Part shown: positions 57,976 through 64,000 of the stretch, in pieces
Layout: each line of letters opens with the position of its first letter
How positions within the stretch are numbered: position 1 is the stretch's first letter
DNA from: CAZFLM01 sp964519955
GTDB lineage: Bacteria; Armatimonadota; Chthonomonadetes; Chthonomonadales; CAJBBX01
Direction: 5' to 3'
Assembly (NCBI GenBank): GCA_964519955.1
Contig: CAZFLM010000002.1
Location: forward strand, 1 to 64,000
Length of the DNA stretch: 64,000 nt
Program-made: the position numbers and the translations under genes
The notes under the pieces: model-generated
Database searches by the model: none
What the model was told of the DNA's origin: nothing
Seen by the model: the letters and a program-made list of their open reading frames with translations, nothing else

Positions 57976-59460
57976 ATGCGTAGGTTAGTTGTGCAGTGCG
58001 CCCTGATGCTTGCGTTCGCGGCGCCGCAGCCCGTGGCGGCCCAGGTCGCGCCGAGCAGCAGGTTCTCGCTAACGATCCTGCACACGAACGACCAGCATGG
58101 TCACCTCCTGCCGTTCGCATACCAAGAGGATGGCGTCGACAAGGCCGAGCGCCCGTCCGTCGGCGGCATCTCGCGGCGCTCCACGCTCATCAAGCGCCTG
58201 CGCCAGACCATCGCCAACCCGACCATCCTGATCGATGCGGGCGACACCTTCACCCGCGGCCCGTTCACCCTGGCCTACCGGGGCATCGCCGATACCGAGG
58301 CCATGAACGCGGCGGGCTACGAGCTGGCCGTGCTCGGCAACAACGAGTTCAAGGCGTACGACGGCGCCGACCAGCAGAACGCGCCCGCCGCGCAGGAGGC
58401 GCTCCTCCAGGTCGTGAAGCGCTCCCGCTTCCCGTGGATCTGCGCCAACGCGGGCCCGTCCTCGGGCGGCACGCTGCAGGGAGTCCAGCCGTACGTCGTG
58501 CGCGAGTTCGGCGGCGTGCGCGTCGGCTTCCTGGGCCTCACCGCGCCGCGCTGCAACACCTACCCGCAGACGCTCGGCTGGACGTTCGGCGATCCTGTCG
58601 TGGCGGCGCGCGAGTGGGTGCCCAAGGCCCGCGCCCACTGCGACGTCCTGATCGCCGTCACCCACATCGGCGTCGACGAGGACCGCAACCTGGCGGCCAA
58701 GGTGCCCGGCATCGACGCCATCGTGGGAGGCGACTCGCACACCTTCCTGCACAAGCGCCTGCTGGTGAAGGGCCCGGCGGGCAACAACGTGCCCATCGTG
58801 CAGACCGGCGAGTTTGGCGTCTACCTCGGCCGCTTCGACCTCACCTTCATCCGGGCGTCGGGCAAGTGGCGCCTCGCCTCGAACCGGTCCGAGCTGCTGC
58901 CGGTCGGCCCCGGTCTGCCGAACGACCCGCGCGTCGACGGCGCCCTGGAGCAGTACGTGCGGCCCTTCCGCAAGCCGGTCGGCCGCCTCGCCCAGGTGGC
59001 CGCCACCCCTCTGGGGCGCACCGTGCAGACGACGCTCGTCGTGGCCGAAGCCACGCGGGCCGCAGCGAAGGCTGACCTCGCCCTGATGCCGCCGGGCGGA
59101 GGCATGTTCGAGGTCTTCCGCCGCCCCGTCGTCACCCGCTGCGACGTGTTCGCGGCGCTGCCCTTCCGCAACCGAGTCGTGTCCGTGCAGATGACCGGCC
59201 AGGCCATCGCCGACCTGCGCAAGGCGCATCCCACGACGATCGTCGCGGGCCTCAGCAGTGGGTACGACCCGACACGCACGTACCGCGTCGCGCTGGTCGA
59301 CTACATCGCCGCCTCGGAGTACGAGATCGACCCAGCACGCTTCGCCGACGCCGGCTGCGACATCCAGGACGCGGTCATCCGGCATCTGGGGCGCACCAGC
59401 CCGGCAGCGCAGACCGCCCGCACTGCTACCAAGCCGACCGCTCCAGCCCGCGTGCGCTGA
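57976..59460 (+). CDS. Secreted bifunctional metallophosphatase / 5'-nucleotidase
   Basis: The product is a 494-residue periplasmic enzyme of the UshA type. A signal peptide ends near VAAQ. The metallophosphatase core is LTILHTNDQHGHLLP, IDAGDTFTRG, LGNNEF and GGDSHTFL; in LGNNEF an Asn replaces the usual His of GNHEF. A C-terminal 5'-nucleotidase domain follows (about 310-480). It would hydrolyse extracellular nucleotides for phosphate and purines. GGAGGAG lies just before ATG 57976. Confidence 0.82.
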   Translation: MRRLVVQCALMLAFAAPQPVAAQVAPSSRFSLTILHTNDQHGHLLPFAYQEDGVDKAERPSVGGISRRSTLIKRLRQTIANPTILIDAGDTFTRGPFTLAYRGIADTEAMNAAGYELAVLGNNEFKAYDGADQQNAPAAQEALLQVVKRSRFPWICANAGPSSGGTLQGVQPYVVREFGGVRVGFLGLTAPRCNTYPQTLGWTFGDPVVAAREWVPKARAHCDVLIAVTHIGVDEDRNLAAKVPGIDAIVGGDSHTFLHKRLLVKGPAGNNVPIVQTGEFGVYLGRFDLTFIRASGKWRLASNRSELLPVGPGLPNDPRVDGALEQYVRPFRKPVGRLAQVAATPLGRTVQTTLVVAEATRAAAKADLALMPPGGGMFEVFRRPVVTRCDVFAALPFRNRVVSVQMTGQAIADLRKAHPTTIVAGLSSGYDPTRTYRVALVDYIAASEYEIDPARFADAGCDIQDAVIRHLGRTSPAAQTARTATKPTAPARVR

Positions 59461-59686
59461 GCCAATGTGACAGCCACCAACCAGGCCTGCCAGGTCCCTC
59501 GCAGAGGCGGCTCGGGATGGCGCCGTCGCGGCGGACAGACGGCTGGCGGACGTTCGCGCCTCGCGGTGGCCATGTCGAGCAGATGTCGCGAGGCGTTTGA
59601 CAGGTGTGACGCTTCGCACGCGCCTGCTGGCTGCGGCCCAGCGGACCGGGTAGCATAGTAGCCATCAACCCGGGAGCCCAACCGCC
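59461..59686. other. Intergenic, no gene recognised
   Basis: I see a TTGACA at 59597-59602 without a fitting -10, and TAGCAT/CATAGT words at 59651-59659 near the next gene. GGGAG at 59672-59676 is the candidate ribosome-binding site for the aminotransferase. Nothing else stands out. Confidence 0.4.
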
Positions 59687-60856
59687 ATCGACACCGCATC
59701 CTCCTACGACATCGCGGCCGTCCGCGCCGCCTTCCCTGTCCTGCGCGACTGCGTCTACCTCAACACCGGCACGTACGGCCCCATGCCCGAGCCCGCCCTC
59801 GAAGCGTATCTCGGCTTCGCGAGCGCCATGGAGCGCGGGGGCGTCGCCTGCACGGTCGACATCGGCGCGGAGGTAAGCCGCACCCGCCAGCGCGTCGCCG
59901 AGCTGATCGGCGCGACGCCGCAGGAGATCGCGTTCACCGGCAACTCGACGGACGGGCTGAACCTCGCGCTGGCCGGCATCGACTGGCGCGCGGGCGACGA
60001 GGTCATCACCACCGACGAGGAGCACGAGGCGCTGATCCACCCGCTCCTGTACCTGCAGGCCACCCGCGGCATCGTCATGCGCCGCATGCAGGTCTCATCG
60101 GACCCCGCGGTAACGGTCGAGCGCCTTGAGCAGCTCCGCACGCCGCGCACCCGCCTGGTGGCGGTCAGCGAGGTCCCCTGCGAAACCGGCACGCGGCTGC
60201 CTGCGTCCACCATCTGCGCGTGGTGCCGCGAGGCCGGCGTCCTCTCGCTCATCGACTCGACGCAGAGCATCGGCGTGTTCGCTGTGGATGCCCACGCGAT
60301 GGGCTGCGACTTCCTGGTGGGCAATGGGCACAAGTGGCTGCATGGGCCGACCGGCTCCGGCGTCTTCTACTGCCGCGCGGACCGGTTCGACGACCTGCGC
60401 CCGGCCCACGTCGGAGCGGGATCGCTGGAGAAGGCGAACGTGGCAACTGGCGCCGCGGAGCCCTGGCGCACCGGGCAGCGTTTCGAGTTCGGCACGCGCC
60501 CCTGGACGATCATCGCGGGGCTCGGCGCCAGCCTCGACTGGTTCGAAGGGCTGGGGTGGGATAACGTCACGCGGCACATCGCCGAGATGTCGGCGGCCCT
60601 CAAGCAGCGGCTGTCGGGGCGCGACGATGTGACGCTGCTGACGCCTATCCGGTTCGAGCAGTCGTCCGGCCTGGTGACCGTGCGGATCGAGAGAGGGAAC
60701 GCTCAGGACGTGGCGAACACACTGCGCATCGAGCACGCGATCCACACGCGCGTCGTTCCGCACTACAACGCGCTGCGGCTGGCGGTGGCGCACTTCGTCG
60801 ACGGCTCCGACATCGACCGGCTGACGGCGGCGCTCGACGGGCTCCGGGTACAGTAA
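59687..60856 (+). CDS. Class V aminotransferase-family protein, possible ATC start
   Basis: The product is about 389 residues, a fold-type I PLP enzyme with Lys216 in VGNGHKWLHGP, IDSTQSIGVFAVD and EFGTRPW. Relatives are cysteine desulfurase-like or isopenicillin-N-epimerase-like; the substrate is unknown. The conserved N-terminus (DIAAVRAAFPVLRDCVYLNTGTYGP) lies upstream of the first ATG (59783), yet between the preceding stop at 59651 and that ATG there is no in-frame ATG, GTG or TTG. ATC 59687, ten bases after GGGAG, fits best. The gene is followed four bases later by murJ. Confidence 0.72.
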   Translation: MDTASSYDIAAVRAAFPVLRDCVYLNTGTYGPMPEPALEAYLGFASAMERGGVACTVDIGAEVSRTRQRVAELIGATPQEIAFTGNSTDGLNLALAGIDWRAGDEVITTDEEHEALIHPLLYLQATRGIVMRRMQVSSDPAVTVERLEQLRTPRTRLVAVSEVPCETGTRLPASTICAWCREAGVLSLIDSTQSIGVFAVDAHAMGCDFLVGNGHKWLHGPTGSGVFYCRADRFDDLRPAHVGAGSLEKANVATGAAEPWRTGQRFEFGTRPWTIIAGLGASLDWFEGLGWDNVTRHIAEMSAALKQRLSGRDDVTLLTPIRFEQSSGLVTVRIERGNAQDVANTLRIEHAIHTRVVPHYNALRLAVAHFVDGSDIDRLTAALDGLRVQ

Positions 60857-60860
60857 CCGC

Positions 60861-62459
60861 ATGGCAGATATCCCCTCCTCCACCACGCGTCGCGTCGCGG
60901 GCGCCACCGGCATCATGATGCTCTCGATCCTGGGGAGCCGCCTGCTGGGGCTCGTGCGCCAGGCCGTGCTCTCGCACCATCTCGGGCAGCAGTTCGACGC
61001 CGACGTGTATGCCGGCGCCTTCCAGCTCCCGGATCTCCTCTTCTACATGATCGCCGGCGGAGCGCTCTCCTCGGCGTTCATCCCGGTCTTCAGCCAATGC
61101 ATGGCCGAGGGGCGCGAGGAAGATGGCTGGCAGGTCTTCAGCGCAGTCGCGACGATCATGCTCGTCGTGGTAGGCGCATTCGTCATTGCCGGCGAGATCT
61201 TCGCGCACCAGATGACCCACCTTGTGAACCCCGCGTTCTGGCCGGCCAAGGTCGCCGCGACGGCGCCGCTGACGCGCATCGTCCTGCCTTCGCAGATCTG
61301 TTTCTTCATCGGCGGCCTGCTGATGGGAATCCAGCAAGCGCGCGGCAAGTTCCTCATCGCCTCGCTGGGCCCGGTCATCTACAACGTTGGCATCATCACC
61401 GGTGGACTGGTGCTGTATCGATGGCTGGGGTTGCCCGGCTTCTGCTGGGGCGCGCTCGGCGGGGCGTTGGCCGGCAACCTCCTGCTGCAGATCTGGGGCG
61501 CCAAGAAAGTGGGCATGCGGTACCGCGTCTCGTTCGCCGGCCGAACCCCGGACGCGGTCAAGGTCTGGAAGCTGATGCTGCCGGTGGTGCTGGGCGTGTC
61601 GCTGCCGCAGGTGTCGATCTGGGTGAACCGCGCATTCGCGGGCGGCCTGGGCGATGGGCCGATGGCAGCGCTCAACTATGCCAACCAGATCATGCAGGTG
61701 CCGCTGGGCATCTTCGCCCAGGCCATGGCGGTAGCCGTCTTCCCGACCTTGTCTGCGCTCGCAGCCACCGGCAAGCTCCAGGAGATGCGCGACACATCCA
61801 GCGCGAGCCTCCGCACGCTGCTCTTCCTGACGATTCCCTCGTCCGTCTTCCTCATCGTCATGTCGAAGCCGATCATCCGGCTCCTGCTGCAGCAGGGCAG
61901 GTACACGGAGGCCGACACCCAGCTCGCTGCCGCGGCTCTCACCTTCTACTGCATCGGCATCTTCGCATGGTCGGCCCAGAGCATCCTGTCACGCAGCTTC
62001 TACGCGCTGCAAGACACGATCACACCCGTCGTCATCGGCACGGGTGTCACCCTGGTGTTCCTTCCGCTCAACTGGCTCTTCATGACCGGCCTGGGCCTTG
62101 GCATCCGAGGGCTCGCGCTGGCGACAACGGTGGCGGCGATCCTCCACTCCATCGTCATGCTGGCCGTCCTGCGCCGCCGCCTCAATGGGTTCGACGGAAG
62201 GCGCCTGGCGCTGTCGGTGGCTCGTGTTGTCGTGGCCTCGACCGCCGCAGGTCTGGCCTGCTGGGCTGCCACGGGCGCCATCGAGCACCTGCTGGGAGCG
62301 TCCGGCACCATGATGCACGTGAAGGCCGTGGCCGCTGCGGAACTGCTGGCAGGTGCGGCGGCCTGTGGCCTGGTGTACGTCGGGTGCTGCGTCCTGCTCA
62401 GGACCCAGGAACTGCGCGAGGCGGCCGGCCTGCTGCGGCGACGCCGGGCCGCCGCCTGA
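60861..62459 (+). CDS. murJ: Lipid II flippase MurJ
   Basis: The product is a 532-residue MOP-superfamily membrane protein with fourteen predicted segments. It begins with TGIMMLSILGSRLLGLVRQAVLSHHLG, contains QLPDLLFYMIAGGALSSAFIPVF, and has the conserved family polar residues in early helices. MurJ moves lipid II across the cytoplasmic membrane for peptidoglycan synthesis and is essential in most bacteria. It begins four bases after the aminotransferase stop, with no separate ribosome-binding site, so translational coupling is likely. Confidence 0.92.
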   Translation: MADIPSSTTRRVAGATGIMMLSILGSRLLGLVRQAVLSHHLGQQFDADVYAGAFQLPDLLFYMIAGGALSSAFIPVFSQCMAEGREEDGWQVFSAVATIMLVVVGAFVIAGEIFAHQMTHLVNPAFWPAKVAATAPLTRIVLPSQICFFIGGLLMGIQQARGKFLIASLGPVIYNVGIITGGLVLYRWLGLPGFCWGALGGALAGNLLLQIWGAKKVGMRYRVSFAGRTPDAVKVWKLMLPVVLGVSLPQVSIWVNRAFAGGLGDGPMAALNYANQIMQVPLGIFAQAMAVAVFPTLSALAATGKLQEMRDTSSASLRTLLFLTIPSSVFLIVMSKPIIRLLLQQGRYTEADTQLAAAALTFYCIGIFAWSAQSILSRSFYALQDTITPVVIGTGVTLVFLPLNWLFMTGLGLGIRGLALATTVAAILHSIVMLAVLRRRLNGFDGRRLALSVARVVVASTAAGLACWAATGAIEHLLGASGTMMHVKAVAAAELLAGAAACGLVYVGCCVLLRTQELREAAGLLRRRRAAA

Positions 62460-62544
62460 GGGTTGCCGCCCCGGCTGAACAATCCCTGTCGCATGGCGTC
62501 TGTAGCTCCAGCGGGCAGCCCCCGAGCCCGGCTGGAGGCTTAAC

Positions 62545-63621
62545 ATGAGACTGCGACCCCCTGCTCTTGCCATCGCGGCGGGCGCTGCAGCGATCGTGGC
62601 CCTTAGCGTCGTGCTTGCCCACAGCCAGGCCGCAGCCACCCTCGACAGGACCGCCGCTTACAAGCCTGACGCGGGACCATACCGCGTCAGGACGATCGAA
62701 ACCACGGTGCTCCACGACACGAAGCGCGGCAAGGATCTGGCCGTGAAGGTGTACCACCCCGACGCGCCCGGCCCATTCCCGGTCATCGTGTTCTCGCACG
62801 GCTTCGGCGGGTCGAAGGAGGGCGCGCCGCAGCTTGGCGAGTACTGGGCCAGCCACGGCTACGTCACGCTGCACCCCACCCATGCCGACTCGGGCGCCAT
62901 CGGAGAGATCCTACGAGCGCGCCTCTCCGGACAGCGGCTGCGAGACGGCGTCGAGAAGGGCATCAACGCGCCAGATGCTCTGGCGAACCGGGCCAGGGAC
63001 GTCTCGCTGGTCATCGACTCGCTGCGGGAGATTGAGAAGCGGCACCCAGAGCTTGCGGGACGTTTGGACCGCGGACGCATCGGGGTTGGCGGTCACTCCT
63101 TCGGCGCCGGCACCGCCACCGTCATCGGTGGAGCTGCGCTCACGCCGCCCGGCGTCACCAAGCCGCTCAGCCTCGCAGACAAGCGCGTCGCGTGCGTGCT
63201 GGCGCTCTCGGGCCAGGGCAAGGGCCAGATGGGCTTCACCGCGGACTCCTGGAAGGGCATCCGCGTCCCGTTCATGTCGATGACCGGCAGCAAGGACATG
63301 GGCATGAACCAGGGCGGCCCGAACTGGAAGCGCGAGGCGTTCGACGGCGCTCCGTCGGGCGGCAAGTACCACGTCTACATCGAGGGCGCGACGCATGCCT
63401 CGTTCGTGGGCAACCGGTCCGACGAGGTACGTCGCGGGCTCCTTGGCCGGCGCACGAACGCCAGCCGGGCCAGCAGCGGCGCCGTCTTCGGCTCCGTGAA
63501 GTGCGCGTCGCTCGCGTTCTGGGACGCCCACCTGAAGCGCGACGCCGCGGCGAGGAAGTGGCTGGCATCCGACGCCCTGACCACGTGCAGCCGCGGGATT
63601 GCCGGCCTGTCGCGCAAGTAG
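62545..63621 (+). CDS. Exported alpha/beta hydrolase, PAF-acetylhydrolase/cutinase-like
   Basis: The product is a 358-residue exported serine hydrolase. A signal or anchor helix (about 6-30) precedes an alpha/beta-hydrolase: oxyanion region FSHGFGGSKEG, nucleophile Ser185 in GVGGHSFGAG, an Asp in TGSKDMG and His284 in GATHASF. Relatives hydrolyse esters or lipids; polyester hydrolase activity cannot be predicted. GGAGG lies seven bases before ATG 62545. Confidence 0.78.
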   Translation: MRLRPPALAIAAGAAAIVALSVVLAHSQAAATLDRTAAYKPDAGPYRVRTIETTVLHDTKRGKDLAVKVYHPDAPGPFPVIVFSHGFGGSKEGAPQLGEYWASHGYVTLHPTHADSGAIGEILRARLSGQRLRDGVEKGINAPDALANRARDVSLVIDSLREIEKRHPELAGRLDRGRIGVGGHSFGAGTATVIGGAALTPPGVTKPLSLADKRVACVLALSGQGKGQMGFTADSWKGIRVPFMSMTGSKDMGMNQGGPNWKREAFDGAPSGGKYHVYIEGATHASFVGNRSDEVRRGLLGRRTNASRASSGAVFGSVKCASLAFWDAHLKRDAAARKWLASDALTTCSRGIAGLSRK

Positions 63622-63976
63622 CCCGGCTCGCTGCACCCAGGTAGGAGCCCGCGCGGACGGCGCAGATGGACCGGCGCCGGTCCTGCCTGCTCGCTTAGCT
63701 CGAGGCCCCTTGACCAGCCATGCAAGTAGTGATAGACTGAGGCTGGTAGTCCTAGGATCTGGTGAGGCCAGATACTGCCTGCGCTCTCTCGACGAAGGCG
63801 GTAGCTGTGCGCCATTTGGCAGGACGCCGTTCTCGGCAGAAAGGAGTGGTACCGGAGCCATCTTGCTTGATGTTAGGCAGCGCCGCTTAAGCCGATCGCA
63901 GTGTGTTCGCTGGCCTCTGCCCGAGCCGCGTTCCCGGTGCAGGTGGCCGCACGACCCAGGTGCATGGGAGATATCG
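63622..63976 (+). other. Promoter and long leader of a prepilin-like gene
   Basis: After the hydrolase stop lies a good promoter (63710-63738). From its +1 near 63745 to the ATG at 63977 is an untranslated leader of about 230 bases with several short inverted words (for example CTGG...CCAG at 63762-63773). I do not recognise a known riboswitch or RNA family. Confidence 0.45.
63710..63738 (+). promoter_or_regulatory. Promoter with TAGACT -10
   Basis: TTGACC (63710-63715), 17 bp, TAGACT (63733-63738), the same -10 as the leaderless deaminase promoter, but here followed by a long leader. Confidence 0.6.
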
Positions 63977-64000
63977 ATGCGACCAAGAAACGGGTTCACG
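63977..64000 (+). CDS. Start of a prepilin-like protein, cut by window edge
   Basis: Eight codons, MRPRNGFT, begin at ATG 63977 with GGGAG six bases upstream. RNGFT is the usual lead-in to the LIELLVVI methylation motif of type II/IV prepilins, common as large families in Armatimonadota and Planctomycetota. The rest is outside the window, so the family is inferred from five residues and context. Confidence 0.5.

Noticed and set aside
1..64000. tRNA, rRNA, prophage or transposase genes
   Set aside because: I found no cloverleaf-like GGTTCGAATCC signatures, no rRNA-like stretches, and no integrase, transposase or phage structural motifs in the translated frames.

Overview
The window is GC-rich bacterial chromosome from an uncultured or draft-assembled organism: a run of 100 Ns (96-195) marks a scaffold join. 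It contains about 50 protein genes, no recognisable rRNA or tRNA gene, no CRISPR array and no prophage or transposase. The gene mix points to a free-living Gram-negative-type saprotroph. It includes many secreted glycoside hydrolases, a Tat lipoprotein, a copper-amine-oxidase-like domain protein, a UPF0182 giant membrane protein, separate glyQ, and an N-terminal fragment of a type II/IV prepilin-like protein (MRPRNGFT) at the right edge. This fits Armatimonadota best, with Planctomycetota or Chloroflexota as alternatives. The taxonomic call is an inference.

Layout. 1-4320: SGNH hydrolase and an acyl-carrier-like DUF1493 protein, a membrane protein, a DUF2310 zinc-ribbon protein, and a guanine-deaminase-type enzyme. 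4331-13008: a leftward plant-polysaccharide module (very large GH-like lipoprotein, GH51 arabinofuranosidase, acetyl-xylan-esterase-like hydrolase), interrupted by an array of hairpin repeats. 13075-15410: a TetR regulator plus a Bcr/CflA-type efflux pump, enclosed by a 138-bp direct repeat that duplicates the 5' end of the esterase gene. 15502-22628: URO-D-like methyltransferase, large Tat lipoprotein, purB, GNAT acetyltransferase, GH16. 22837-30761: GT-C-like membrane protein, HtrA protease, a tandemly duplicated hairpin-repeat block, polysaccharide deacetylase, TPR-AAA ATPase, and a copper-amine-oxidase-N-like envelope protein. 30938-35562: nadK, a nucleotide-sugar dehydrogenase, a secreted protein of unknown function, and glyQ without glyS. 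35883-38391: Rrf2 regulator plus cupin, divergent from hybrid-cluster protein hcp (a nitrosative-stress unit). 38463-42039: a VapBC toxin-antitoxin pair, a Gfo/Idh oxidoreductase, a small Cys-rich protein, and a GHMP kinase. 42120-50759: UPF0182, class II aldolase, an RraB-like gene broken by one TAG, two NTF2-like paralogues, sucD-mdh, and an IMPase-like enzyme. 50979-55515: KGG stress protein, an ankyrin remnant, alpha-galactosidase and a GH43/32-like propeller enzyme. 55791-64000: lysine-6-aminotransferase-like enzyme, tag, 5'-nucleotidase, class V aminotransferase, murJ, alpha/beta hydrolase, prepilin fragment.

Three themes cut across the genes. First, several starts lie exactly where transcription should begin (a TTGAC-type -35, 17 bp, a TANACT-type -10, then ATG at the predicted +1), so leaderless mRNAs look routine here. 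Second, the intergenic DNA is full of several distinct families of hairpin repeats (15-16-bp-arm REP-like units, GGGCGGGCGTCCC-type units, G/C-rich palindromes), some in exact tandem duplication, with no mobilising enzyme in view. Third, the polysaccharide enzymes (GH-like lipoprotein, GH51, esterase, GH16, alpha-galactosidase, GH43/32-like, CE4, with sugar kinase, aldolase and dehydrogenase genes) indicate breakdown of plant hemicellulose and galactosides.
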